Shown: positions 12,121 through 24,639 of the stretch, piece after piece
How positions within the stretch are numbered: the first letter of the stretch is position 1
Layout: each line of letters begins with the position of its first letter
Assembly: GCF_036669915.1 (NCBI RefSeq)
Contig: NC_089315.1
Coordinates: forward strand, 8,397,611-8,461,610
DNA from: Pocillopora verrucosa
Taxonomy: Eukaryota; Cnidaria; Anthozoa; Scleractinia; Pocilloporidae
Length of the DNA: 64,000 nucleotides
Direction: 5' to 3'
Translations under genes and position numbers: made by a program
Notes under the pieces: model-generated
What the model saw: the letters and a program-made list of their open reading frames with translations, nothing else
What the model was told of the DNA's origin: nothing
Databases searched by the model: none

Positions 12121-13021
12121 CTGCCACGTTCCATGGATATTCGCAGGAGAATAAAAAATAACTCGTAATTCGTTCACGATTGGAAACCAGCCATTAGTGT
12201 TTGCCTGTAGTTGGGGTCGGAGAATTTGGGGGATCAAATGGTTTTCAGGTAAACAGGGGAAAAACTTCTTCAGGAAACGTAGGGGGGAATTGGTCGTCGC
12301 CAAAAGAGTACAAAGGCGGTACTATAAAAAATTGACTGCCAATCAAGGGGGATCGTTAGAAAACTACAGAGCCTAAGGGGAGATCAGGTGAATGTTATTG
12401 TAACAAAACCAAAATTCCCTCCCCCCCGGCGATATATAATTATCGGTCTCAAATTCATTTTCGTTTAAAAGCGAAATGAACTAATGAAAACGGAGACTTT
12501 CGAAATCTGTTTCAAAATTGGAGTTTTAAATGCTCTGTTTCTCAAGTGGACTAGTGAGAGGCAGTAAAAATGCGTTCCATACAGTCTCTTCCAAAGGCAT
12601 TTTCGGTTGTTTTACAAAAACGCAACACAAATTTATGCATTTTAAAATCAAAATAGTAAAGCGGACATTTGAGAGCAAAATGAAAGCGCGGCCTGGGTAA
12701 ATATATTATATTGCGCTTTGTTTTGTTTGGGACGAAGACGGACTCTTTGAGAAACGCCGTGGTGTAGTGACCTTGGGAGATGACACCGACTGATGGCACA
12801 GTTCGAAAGAATAGCGTCAGAAGGTAGACTTAGACACAAAAAGTCGGATATATTTTAAGATATTTAGAGCGTTTTGGGATATAAAGAAAATTTTATAATA
12901 TTGTGATACGAATATTTAGGATTTTTTCCCTTAAGTCATGATTCGGTAGTCTTGTGATGGTTTCAATCCCAATTTCCTTGTCAATAATCCAGTTCATCAG
13001 TTACTTCAATCAATAATATAT

Positions 13022-13170
13022 CCCTTCACCCTGTAACCCCTGAGAGTGATTAGTATCTAATTTCTCCTTGCGGTATCACCACTGAATCACACATTAATGT
13101 CATGAGATTAAAGGAAATGATCATCAACTAAAGAAACTCTTCATTGTCAGACAAATTCTCCTTGTCGGCA
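13022..13170 (-). mobile_element. Short non-autonomous repeat, family A copy 2
   Basis: The reverse complement reads GACAAGGAGAATTTGTCTGA ... CTCATGACATTAATGTGTGA ... AGGAGAAATTAGATACTAAT ... CAGGGGTTACAGGG, matching the copies at 6085-6222 and 55598-55745. It lies between the Cav2 and bHLH genes. Confidence 0.7.
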
Positions 13171-13807
13171 CTTTGGTAAATGTACAGAGACTAGTATAGA
13201 GAATATCTTAGGCTTAAGTGAAAAGTTTATGAGCGTTATCCAGCCAGAGACTGCCAGACCACAATCTTGTTTTGATTTGCCTGTTTGCTGATGTACAACA
13301 TTTAACTTTGCACAACGTTAGATCATTTTGGGACATTTCAAAAATTTATTTTCAAATAATTTCTTAGATATTTAGAACAGTTTCAAGACATGAAGAAGAA
13401 AAATTTGATATATTAAGAAAATAATCAAGAATTTCCTGAATCATCATTTTACGTAATATTTGTGTCTAGGTCCATCTAAGGGGCGGCCAAAACATAACTT
13501 CCCTAGGGAAAGAATGTGCACGATAACGGGAGAACCTAGGGCAAAGTTATCAGGATAACTCATGTGACTTTTTTGGCACGTGTGATTGGTTTTCGGCAAG
13601 TTTAAATCGACGCGCCGTTCCGCGCCTAATTTTGAATGAACTTGTGTCTGGCTACACGTGAAAATCAACCACATGAAGTGCGTGAGTAAAAGGTGAGCTG
13701 ACAGAACAAAAGCTTTCATCTTGGCTACCGTTTACAACGAAAATTGTCTCCTTTTAAACGACAGCTGGGAAGGACAGAATTAGGAATTTGCCGTCGAATT
13801 TTCCGCT

Positions 13808-16800
13808 ATGAGCGTCGTGAGAAGAAAACTATTTGAGGAAGGATCGAATTCTTGGACCTCGGATCAAACAATCGCTGAAAGGCCAAATAACGAAGCAGTT
13901 GAAAATGAGCGCACAGAAATTGTTGAATACACTGTTGTAAACGAAGGAGATGTAGCTCTGAAGGAGCCAAGTGTAGAGACTCCAAATGGATTAAAAACGC
14001 CCCAAGAAAATATGTTTCGACCGACAACTCCTTCGTGCTTTGAGAAGGTAAACATTTGATTAAAATTTGTTACAACTTATTTCTCTTTATTCGAGTCACT
14101 TTTTTCACGTTCGTTCAACTCAATGTCTAATTTTCAAAGAAATTTTGAACAAATTGTGATTCGTAAACTATTCTTACAAGAAAAAATTACGTGAAGCTTT
14201 AAACAATCTATTCCATGGAATATTCGAGCGGGACTCAAAAACTATTCTAAGATTTAAAAACTTCACCGTAATTCGATAAACTTCTTCGAGTTAAAATCTT
14301 CCAGTAGTTATTTTGGGCTTGCTTATATATTTTCCTGTTTGTAGAGACATTCCAAAAAATAGTTTTGACGAGAATCATTGAGTTTTTTCCTAGGATCGTG
14401 AAAAGAAACTTCTGATTATTGACGAGGCAGAAGATGAAACTGTTCGCAAAGGATGGGCAGAAAAACAGACACTTAAAGGGATACAAGTTGTAACATGTCA
14501 TTGTACAAACCTGATCTCGGTCTGTACAAAAGAAACATTTTTACTTATTTTCCTCGATATATCCTCAGTGGCGGGAAACGCTAAAAAGATAGTTTCTACG
14601 ATAAGGTAAGTACTCTCAAAATGTCGGGAAAGCAGTTTTAATCTATTTAGAGTACACCTTGTATTACACGCAGCGTGCCGCCAAACAATGACAGAAAAGT
14701 GTGATCTAATTAACGAATACGATTTTGTGATACCAGGAACTTCTTCTTTGAGGATAAGAATATATCAAAACTTGCAGAGAAAGCTGTTAAGCAATAATAG
14801 GAAAAGTTGTGTTCTACGATTCAAGCAACTTAATTTAATTAAAATAGCAATAGAGAATTTTAATAGCTACATTGGATCCCTTCCGTGGACTCGCTACTGC
14901 CTACAATTTTCTTTGCCTTTGACGTATTTATCCTTTTCTTCTCATGTTAATTCTTTATAACTTTGCAACATCTTATCATAATCATACAATTCAATCAACA
15001 ATACTAATCATGATACATATGCATTCCAGCATGTTCTTTGCCCGAAAACAAGTCGAACAATCGTATGCTATGCAAAATTAAAATTTAGTGTAGGAAGCTG
15101 AGATTTAATTGAATGTTTTTCATCATCAAGTAAATCAAATAATTTCAAAAGCAAGTGAAACTGAATGAGCACAAATAGATGCTTTTCACAACTAAAAACT
15201 TCATCTCCCTGCATAGCAGTATGTAATTTAAATTTAACAGAAGATCACTTGATTACCTTTACAAATCACTCTAGGTACAATCCCAATTCTCTGAACCGTT
15301 CAACAGCAATAATTGGATTAACACAGGAAGGAGATAAAGGTATGTTCCAGAATCAAATACATCATCAAGAGGCTGCCCTTTTGTTTACTTTTTTTTTCAA
15401 ACTCAATCCACAACTTTCTTTTTTTATATCTCAAAGAGGACTTCAGTTACCATGAAATAAATGATGTCATTCAGCTTCCAGTGACAGATGAAAGGGTGAA
15501 TCAGGTTTTGTTGAAGTGGGCTGGGCACAAGTCATGTGAAGGTCAGTACTAAAACCACCAACATGGACAATGTGGTGTCCACCCTCAAAGGAAGAAGTTC
15601 TTTACCTCTTCTTTACCTCTTCAAAGGAACAATTGTCAATTGTTCCATTGGATGAGATATGAACTAGATAGGCTTGCTAATACTCGAAAGTTTTCCATGT
15701 TTTGATTTATGAAACCTATTTCCTAAATAGTGTACAAAAAGGCACTTCTGAGCACCTGAAAATGACAATTTTCAGGAGAGAGGCATGCTTCTTTGACCCC
15801 CTTGCTGGTTTTTGGTGCACACTCCATAGAGGAAAACTCTTAATGCTTCCGAGGGCTTGTATGAATTTATAGTTTCACATTATTTCAGGCATGCCATTGA
15901 CACCAGAGAGTCCAGAAGGAAACATTCATTCAGCTGGACCAAAGTCTTTAGGAACAACCAAAGAAAACACAGAGGAGAATTTGTCATCAATCATAAAATA
16001 TTCGACATCACAACCAATTCAGTAAGTGGGTTACCTTAATTATGTATGTAGCATGGGTAGGCATGGTCATTATATATAAGTTGGTATATTGACTGATAGT
16101 CTACCAGTGGATAATAATCTGGGCCAGTTACTGACCTTTGCTTAACCAGGATGTTAAAATCACTGCTGATTGTTTAAACATTAGCAAACAGTGCCTTGTT
16201 ATAGTAAACATAATCGAGCATGTCTAAAATTAATCACTGATTTAAAACTGTTATCATTCTCTTTGCAGACAGAATTGTAGTAGTAGAGTGTCTCAGGCAG
16301 ACAACTCTAATGGAACATTGGAATCCTTTTGCAAAGTCTCCACACTCCATAACAACCAGTCAGGGCCAACCTATCAACAGCTATGTCACAATGGCCAATA
16401 TATTCCTGTCAGTAGAAGTGGCTTTGCTGATCCATCACAGAACAATCAAGTCACAGATGACAACAGGTTACATCTTCAAAACAGCAATGTTGCTGCTCCA
16501 CAGAACTTTCTCCTTGGGGGAAACCAGATCCAAAGTCAACCTCACTCATCACTGATTCTCCAACGATCAGCAGCAGATCACATGCTCACCCAGGAAGATC
16601 ATGTTTCTGTTCATATTCCCCCAAATGCAGTCAACACAGTGTATCCTGAGCATTACAATCACATTTATTACAACATACCACCTACAAATCAAAACAGACC
16701 AAATACCATTCCACCACATTTTGTTGCTATCAATTCTTCCACATGTGTCCAAAACCCTGCAGGCTTGACATCACAGGCAGCTCCCAAGGCAGATCACTCT

Positions 16801-18034
16801 GTAGTGACCACCCAATCATCACCTGACAGAGAAGGTGGAAAGATAGTTGGCAGTCCTGCATATATGATCAGTGGACAACTGGGAAGCAAAGATATGAAAA
16901 TCACATTACTTCATGATGACCTGTCCAAACACAGCTCCAAAGAGAGGATTAGAAGGTAACAATGACAAAGTTTTACTTCTTAACTGCTAATTTCAACACA
17001 GAAGGGATAATCTGTTTGTTTAATTTGCATAAACAGTATTTGGTGTCTGATCCCTGGAGAGAGAAAGAGAGGTTGTCACAATTTAACTAACTCATTTGAC
17101 TTTTTCTTTGGCTAATAAGTTCAATGATAATGCAACTGGGAGTATCACAGCTTCACTGGATTGAAAGTAATCAGGGATTGTAAGGAAAACACCATTATGG
17201 AGTCAAATATTAAGTAAAGTCATTTCTCCAAAGAAACCAGGTGACGATATCCTTCTACAGAGCAAGCAATGCAAAAAGCATACTTCTTTTGTTGATGGGT
17301 ATTCCTTGTATAGCCAGAGTAAATAAAAAAGGACCTTTCCAGGTCTGTGTTTAATTAACCAATTACCTTATGTATAAAACATCCAGCCTGTTGAAGTACT
17401 GTGCATTTTTAGTCATCAGTAGCAGGTTAGATTTGCATTATTTGTCTACACTATAGGGAAACGTGATGCAGAAAAAATGAGAAAAGTACCAGTAGTAGCC
17501 CCACACATCATTTTAAATTACCTCAGTCTGTTCTTCTAATGAAATCCTCACATTAATTCATTTTCTTCTAGAGAACGAATTAAGGAAAGCTGCGATCAAC
17601 TCCGCTTTTTGCTACCTAGTGTTGCTGGGAAAAAATCTGACATGGCTTCCGTAAGTAACTTGAAGCAAATTTGATTCATTTTTGTAAAATATATTTGTGG
17701 TAAAACAAAGTGTATCCCTATGTTAATGTTTATACCTCAAATGAGAAGATGATGGTTGATTAATAATCATACTTTGATACAATTGCGACAATAAATAAAT
17801 TTTCATTACTGATCAGATTCTTGAAATGACTGTAAAATATGTGAGAATGATCAAGGAAAGGCTTCCACCAGCTGTTCTTCAAGAGGTAATAATTGTTCAT
17901 TAGATAGGACTTGGCTGTCTTCCAGGAGGGAGGAACAGGCTATTTGAAAAGTTTAAGGAAATCAAGAAAATAACCAACAAAAATCCACCAGATGGAGAAA
18001 ATATGCAAAAGAAAAATTGCACTCCTCCACCAAT

Positions 18035-18065
<31 letters not shown>

Positions 18066-20097
18066 TCAATACCCTTAAGACTCTTCCATTAAAATTTGTC
18101 TTACACTGGAAAGGCTTGACATTTTTTATTCAAATTCCCATGCCCTTAGATACAGATGACAGTGTAAATAATTGGCATGCAGGTCTGAAATTTATTTAAT
18201 AATGGCTCAGTTGACTTGACCCTGTTCACTTGAGTAATTCTCAATTACCATTTGTTGGAACTATCAGCTCATGCAGCTATATGTAATTTAAGCAAGACAT
18301 TTTTTGCAGCTGATTTAAGAGTTGTTCAAAGTACAGCCTCTGATTATATGTAAACTTCATACTTATTCTTTCAGATCTCTCAGAATATTGCTGACACAAC
18401 TGCTACACTTCCTAGGAAAAGAACCAGGGACTTATCAGCAAACATTAAACAAACACGTCCAAGGTAGTGAATGGAAACATTCATAATCTATCAACAACTT
18501 CAAACAAGGATATTCAATCTACTTTTCAAATACACTTTTAGTTCAGATGAAAACTTTAAGGTATTTGTAGGATGCTTTTTGGCAAAGGTAAACCTTGTAC
18601 CTGGTACATGACAATATTTAATAGAGTAGGTGTAAGTTTTCATGCAATTCATCTTATCCACCTGACTCTGATAACCACCTTTTATTTCATACATACTGAG
18701 ATTTACACTGTGAAGTACTATCATTCATGTTCTATAGGGAGAGCAGTGTATTTTCAGTCTGTAGTTCTCTCCCAATCTTTGAATTTAAAGGTGAAAAAAT
18801 CTTTGTATGTTTGAAATAAAAACATCATACCATGGAAAGTGATTGGAAGATTTTTTTTCACTTGCTACAATGCATCAAAAAAACTCACTCGTTCACTGTG
18901 CTCACAAGTTCATTTTTCTGGTGCATCACAACTCATGAATAAAAATTGTTTGTGTTATTGTCACCATGGAAATAATACTCTTTCTAATTACTTAGTTTTG
19001 GGGTAATTTTCCTGTAGAGGATTAGAGGGTAGGCTTAATTAAGACTGGTTCTGGTCAGTTTTCTTCTCTATTCAAGACAAAAAATTACTGTAGATTGAGG
19101 TATATTGATTTTATGACACTACTGTAAACAGTACCAGCATATTTGAAACATTTTGAAAAGGTATGACAGATTGTAGGGGTGAACCATGCACCACCAGTAT
19201 ACAAACCTTATGCAAGACCTTGTGTATAGGAAGATGGTAACAGGTGTAATTTCATACCTTGCTTAATATTTAGACCCTAAAAACTATACACTACTAGGAG
19301 GTATAGCCTGTCAAGGCACAGTAAAAACGTGTCCCCTCCCCCTTGCAATTTAACATTCTGTATTGGTAACAACTGTAAATTTAAAAAATGAACTTAATGT
19401 AGTTAATTTTCATTGCAGACTTACACCACCTGCTAATATTCGTGAGGGACCACCAAGATTACCACACCCTTTACCACCATTCTATATGACGCCTGCACCA
19501 TTTCAAGGCAAGGCTCCTACAATAGTAACCACAACAGGTCCTATGTATGTGCCCCACCTACATATCAGGCCTGGTCATGAACACACCCAGATTCCTTTAC
19601 AACAACATCAAATTCATCAAGCAGACCCAGCCAGCTTCAGACTGGCAACATCACCTCCTTCTGCATTCAACAGCTGCCACAATGAGAATTCAACCAGAGG
19701 TACAAATACATTTCAGCATCAACCAGGGCATGAACATGTCATGATTAATCCACACCAAGATTACAATGCAACCCACTCATCATTCCACTCTAAACACATT
19801 TTTCATGGAAACCACCCTCCCATTCCTCCTGTGCCTGGCCACAGTTATGACATGCCACAGCAATGGAGCTTTTTAAAGTTACCCCCTATTGGAAACATTT
19901 TTCATTCTTTAAGTTCAAGTAATTTAAGCCAAGAAAGTGGTAAACATGATCCTTGTGAGTCTGGGAGATCTACACCAACAGATTCTTCATCAATGACACC
20001 CCCACTTTGGGAGAGCAGTGGAAATCTCATAAGTGCAGGAAGACAAGATCATACTCATATTGACAGTCCTGTAATGTTCAAAGGTACATCAATGTAA
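13808..20097 (+). CDS. SOHLH-like basic helix-loop-helix transcription factor
   Basis: Ten exons: 13808-14047, 14394-14605, 15275-15339, 15437-15541, 15889-16021, 16269-16955, 17572-17650, 17817-17885, 18375-18463, 19419-20097. All have GT-AG introns and join to about 785 aa. The bHLH spans the 3' end of exon 6 and exons 7-8: basic region SKERIRRERIKE, helix 1 SCDQLRFLLP, loop SVAGKKSD, helix 2 MASILEMTVKYVRMIKE. The CDQLR..LLP and D.AS.LE.TV.Y pattern is most like SOHLH1/SOHLH2, which are germ-cell (oogenesis/spermatogenesis) factors in vertebrates; TCFL5 is a less likely relative. Long low-complexity flanks rich in N, Q, H, S and P surround the domain, and the last exon has His/Pro segments (two PGHEH motifs). 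Exon 2 (about 70 aa) is the least certain. A germline role in this animal is inference from the family. Confidence 0.82.
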
Positions 20098-22469
20098 CTC
20101 CTGAAAAGGAAAGCTCCACTTGAAGCCAAGTGCAAACTTCTTTCTGCATGAAGGTCTAGGAGAACATAGGTTAACTGAGAAAGACAGCCAAACATATAAT
20201 TATAAAATTATACACAGATCAATTTAAGATTTTTGGGAACCTCTCCTCATACAAAGGGATAAAAATAGGAGCATATAAAGCCTTTGATAAATGTATGGCA
20301 GATGCAATTGTGATCTGGGAAAACCTCCTAGTGTTCAGTTGATTTAGAGAAGGGTTGGGTTCTCTAGAAATTAAGGTCACAATAGAGACAAAAAAGGTGC
20401 TATCATCAGTGTGTAGAAGGCTAAAGAACTCTGCATTTGATATGTTGACCTACACAGGGTTTTCTCTGTAAGCAAAAGGAAACCTCAACAGATATAAACC
20501 ATTACCTGAATAGAAAGCACAATTTTCACTTTTTCATTGTTGTTAATAATTTTGTACATCAGATCAAAGTCAAAATAAGAGATAGTTCTAGCGTGAACAT
20601 GGATGCTACAAGCTCCTATGAAGAGTCACACATTTGCAATGCTTAAAATAATGATCTATGCCATGAATTATCACTATAAATATTTATTACAGTTCATAAT
20701 TTACTGGCAAGTTCTACAAGCTACTTTTAAACTAGAAAAAGGGAAATAGATCACTTTGACAATGTAATATGTTTATCATTTGTCAATCAAAGAGAGAAAA
20801 TCATTTTTAATTTAGGGTTAAATTATGCAGCACTTGCTCACAAAAGACCACTAAATTTATTTGAGTGAAGTGGCTAGTTTTGGGACCATAGTTTCCTGAT
20901 CTTGAGTCTTCAACAGACTTCTATAGAAACCTTACAGATGGACAAGATTTACTACACCTGAGCATAATAACTTGATGTAAAGACTGAGATGTTTTTTTTC
21001 CCTGATGAAAAAGTTGATGATATTTCATACCATTGTCAAAGAGGTACATTTCCTGAAGCAAAAGTTTTAAAATAGAGATTAGGTCATAAAAAAAAATTAC
21101 ATTGGATCCATTTTCTTAAGTTTCAATAATAGCAATTTATCAGGTGGTAAGACTTCATCACTCACATTTTAAAATATTCTAAGCCATAAGTTGTGTTTAC
21201 AGATTGCCTCGAGTTATTCCTTTACCATAAGTTACTTCTTTAATGTGTATCTGAATATAAAGGCATATTTTGATGTACAAAGTGCATTAAAAAAAGTTTC
21301 TTTGCTATGTTTTAGCCAAACCAAAAATGCAAAAACAAATTGGAAATTTGATGTTATTAGTGGACGTTTGACACATTTTCATGGTTAATATTATTACAAC
21401 TTACAGACTTGATGAATAAATTGTCATGAAATCAACCAGCTTAATTAATGTCTCAAAATTGGTCACTATTATGTTAAAAATATCTCTTATTAGCATATAC
21501 CACACAAATGAATAGCGCTTTTCATGCACTTACTAGCTAATTTGGAGGCAAATAGCAAGTACTATTCACCTCTGAACAGCCCATGAGATGAGTGTCAAGA
21601 GTATAATTTCTGAACATTTTTCGGAATATTGAGAGAAATAAACTTATTTTTTAGAATCTGTGTGGTTTATACTAAACCAATTATTCACTTCAGGGGTGGA
21701 TAATTACCTCAATTTTAGTGAATTGATTTTGTTGTCCAACTGCACGAGAATAACTCGTGAACAGAGTACAGGTATCAATATTTAACAGTTACCTTACACT
21801 GAAAAAAGCCCATTTAACTGGCTGACTGTGCATGCTCTTCTTCTCTATCTGCTTTGTTTTCCCTGCCTCATGAAAATTGAGCAGACACACTTGGCAGAAA
21901 AAAAAAGTAGTATCACTTAGTACTTTAAAAATACTCATAAATACTACTCAAAAATACTCATACTATACACCAAAATGTATAAAAATATATATATGTATAA
22001 TATATATACTGTTAAGAAATACTCTATTATAATAAGCGATTGTTGACAGCTTCATCAGGGAAGGTGGGGAAAGGGTGCACTCCTTGCAGGCAGTGCTGCA
22101 TGAGTTTGAGTTTATTAGCCATGTTTTGTGCAGGGCATGACACTAAATTGGCTCTGCACAAACAATATTTCATCAGCTAATGATAATAAGGTAGTACACA
22201 TGTACAATTAAATTGTCTACCAGATATTTTCTCTTACCCAGAATTGCTTTAAACTCTTCACATGCACTAATATCTCCCAATTAAACCTGAGGAATCTTTG
22301 GTGGTAATCTATTCAAGATTTTTGCTTTAACCTATCAACCCTCATATCCTGTGCAATGAAAAAATGACTTTGAAGTTGTTACATATGAAAAAAGATACTT
22401 AAGTTCACAGATTTTCTACGAAAAGTTGAGTCTGTTTTCAAAGGTTAGCAGATTGTATGTGGTTTTTTT

Positions 22470-22600
22470 TTGTGCACTGTGAAGAATATTTAAAGGATAA
22501 GGATGACAAAAGTATATTTTTCTAGAAAATAAGCTTGTTATTTGCCTGTGGATATTATCTGTTCCACAAAGCTCATGGTTTTCCCTGAGTTTGTTCTCTA
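22470..22600 (-). repeat. Interspersed repeat family B, copy 1
   Basis: The reverse complement contains GGGAAAACCATGAGCTTTGT, GGAACAGATAATATCCACAG and CATCCTTATCCTTTAAATAT. These match in order the plus-strand sequence starting near 43790. Both copies look like old, diverged members of one dispersed family. Confidence 0.65.
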
Positions 22601-23160
22601 ACAAACGTGTCTGGACCTTGAGCCATTTATAGCAGGTTGCACCATAAGTATTTCTTTATACCATAGGTACAATACAAGGCTTTCTTTGCAATATGCAAGA
22701 TTTAAAAAACGTTTTCTCAGTGGTTACTGTTGTTGGGAGAGGTACCTGTCACAAAGAAGACCAGTGGTACAAATCTTTAAGGAGGTTTAAACTGAAACTG
22801 CTGAATCAGGGTAGGGTTTGGAAATATGTACACTACTATTACAATATGTAACAAATAGAGAAGCCTTGACTGTGCTCTGTTCTGTTGTAAAGCATGCCGG
22901 GAGCTGCTAGAACACAAAAGAAGTGTAAGGAGTAACACAAGACATAGTTCGAGTTTGCCTGGTTCTTTTTTTACCAATTTGCTAACTCACTTGTTCCAAA
23001 ATTTCACTTTGAATCAACAAAAAAAAGCCCAAGAAAAGTATGGGAAAAGATGGGACAGTACAATTTGGCAGATGATGTGACAGCTTTAACTCAGCTTTAT
23101 GCCTCGTACTCTGATAGAGCATGCTATTTTAACTGATGACAGCGCGCATTATATCTGAAC

Positions 23161-23166
23161 TTTATT
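23161..23166 (-). terminator. Poly(A) signal for the SLOG gene
   Basis: TTTATT on the plus strand is AATAAA on the minus strand, 82 bases downstream of the stop codon of the SLOG-like gene. Confidence 0.5.
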
Positions 23167-23247
23167 ATAAAAGTTAATAAATATTATCACTATTAATAAT
23201 ATCCTTGTCAAAATTCAGTCGCTTGTAGTAACAATGTCCTCATACCA

Positions 23248-23949
23248 TTAACTCCTGAATCTTGACAGAGATCCAAAAGTTTCTTCGAATATTTTTTCAA
23301 TAGCAACTTTTCCATTCTCTGGTAAAGCCCTTGTTCCGATGCCTGTAAAATTTAAAGTCAGCCTTGGAGCTTCACAATACACAAATTTCCTCTTGCGATC
23401 CTCGAACTGTTGCCACAAACTATTCACGATGTCGAACACATACACGGGTTTTTTGGAATCGACTGCCATTTGCACAGCCCATCCTGTGCCACCCTCGACT
23501 CTGCTTCGACTCGCACTAAGTTTGCCAATGGCAAACACACCGTTTGAATCTTTCACTTGGTACCAATTACGACGAAGTAAATTATTTACAAAGTTGTTGC
23601 TTGTCGGGAAATGCCTCTTTAAAGTTTTGTTCGCTTTAAGTAAGAATTCATCAGCCTGTTTCAATTGTTCGTTGCTAAGAACAACTCTAGCAGTATTTTT
23701 TCCTCCATGTGCCTCAAAGGAAAACGCTTTTATGCGAACACCGTACTTTGCTCCCAAATTTTGCCAGAACATATCACTGCCACTAGCAGCACCGGTGAAT
23801 AGAGTGTAATGTCTAGGATTTCCCATGAAGTCGTCTTCTATCCTTTGTAAAGTTTCTACAAGGAAACTTTTTCCCAACTCGTCCTCATCGAAATCATCAA
23901 ATTCAAAGAATACATCCTCAGATTTGTGCGCGCCAACGATTAACGCCAT
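23248..23949 (-). CDS. Single-exon SLOG-like (Rossmann-type) nucleotide-binding protein
   Basis: An uninterrupted 233-aa frame from ATG to TAA with no sign of introns, unlike its neighbours. No signal peptide or membrane segment, so probably cytosolic. Features: N-terminal MALIVGAHKSED strand-turn, LFTGAASGSDMFWQNLG near residue 50 (SGSD-type nucleotide-binding turn), acidic N-terminal insert, EGGTGWAVQMAVDSKKPVYV near residue 155 (GGT loop, then a strand), and a C-terminal segment LNFTGIGTRALPENGK. The two glycine-rich loops with intervening alpha/beta pattern resemble the SLOG superfamily (LOG, DprA and YspA relatives), which in bacteria and phages bind or process nucleotides and NAD-like ligands. 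The family call is from motif recognition, not a search. A related decayed copy lies at 45045-45215. Lack of introns and the bacterial-like motifs allow either retroposition or horizontal acquisition. Confidence 0.72.
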   Translation of the reverse strand: MALIVGAHKSEDVFFEFDDFDEDELGKSFLVETLQRIEDDFMGNPRHYTLFTGAASGSDMFWQNLGAKYGVRIKAFSFEAHGGKNTARVVLSNEQLKQADEFLLKANKTLKRHFPTSNNFVNNLLRRNWYQVKDSNGVFAIGKLSASRSRVEGGTGWAVQMAVDSKKPVYVFDIVNSLWQQFEDRKRKFVYCEAPRLTLNFTGIGTRALPENGKVAIEKIFEETFGSLSRFRS

Positions 23950-24049
23950 TTCAACAAGTTCAGGGATCAGGCCTGGTTAACTATGCAGTCACGTGGTTTG
24001 AATTTCATTTTATAAAATAATTCAAATAGTGCGCGCGCTCTGATTGGCC

Positions 24050-24235
24050 ATAAAACCATTTTACATGACCGTATGTAAACACGGTTTTCGTTCCTCGAAA
24101 CACGGTTTTCGTTTCGATAAGCTGGAAACCACTCCGCTTCGCATGGTGGTTTCCTACGCTTATCTCGTGTTCTCCCAACCTCCCGCGTGTTTACATCAGG
24201 GTATGTAAACACGGAAACCATTTTACATTTCTTCA
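24050..24235. mobile_element. Foldback (hairpin) element upstream of the SLOG gene
   Basis: Inner arms GATAAGCTGGAAACCAC (24116-24132) and GGTGGTTTCCTACGCTTATC (24145-24164) pair as a hairpin. Outer GTATGTAAACACGG occurs at both 24071 and 24201. A third palindrome, CGTGTTTACAT...ATGTAAACACG, lies at 24185-24213. This looks like a compact non-autonomous DNA element about 100-290 bp upstream of the SLOG start codon, so it could overlap the promoter. Confidence 0.65.
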
Positions 24236-24639
24236 ATAGCGGCTCATATGTGTGCTGCAGACGACATCTCATGACCCTCATGGGTGAAATCGCTTCTTCT
24301 CTTGCCGAAGTTTTCACATTCACAGATATATCAGCACTCAAAAGACTGCGGTAATGTAAAAATCGACGACAATCGAAGAGAAGTTTGTATTTGAGATTAC
24401 AAACATTTTCGAGCTGGAAAACAAACTTGCGGGCACACGATCTTTAAGATCCCAAAAGGTACATGAAATGGGCACAAAAGCGAAGCAAAAGAATCGCATA
24501 GAGAATTTTTTGGTGATTTCGTGAATTAAGGTTAGAATGAAGCCATGTTTTGTCGAAAACTGTTATTTTGTTACGTTCCTCGTTAATTGTACACTCTAGT
24601 AATTTGACTGGCGGCCGGTCAAGGTTTTCAAACAACTAA

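Larger units (their letters stand above)
10155..13807. other. Cav2 3' UTR and intergenic region
   Basis: No convincing coding region. Possible poly(A) signals AATAAA occur at 11644-11649 and 11944-11949, so a 1.5-1.8 kb 3' UTR is possible. It also contains a (CTCCC)n tract (12081-12118), a family A repeat (13022-13170) and the upstream region of the bHLH gene. The minus-strand frame at 11953-12303 is built largely on the CTCCC tract and is rejected. Confidence 0.6.
20098..23247. other. Convergent intergenic region
   Basis: Lies between the 3' ends of the bHLH gene (plus) and the SLOG gene (minus). Contains AATAAA at 21415-21420, AT-rich microsatellite-like sequence (21920-22015, including ATATATATATG), and a minus-strand copy of the repeat also found at 43770-44180 (about 22470-22600). 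No supported gene. Confidence 0.6.

Noticed and set aside
11953-12303. 116-aa minus-strand frame
   Set aside because: Includes the (CTCCC)n tract and has no coding features.
23339-23809. 156-aa plus-strand frame opposite the SLOG gene
   Set aside because: Antisense shadow; the minus-strand frame has the motifs and the good start.
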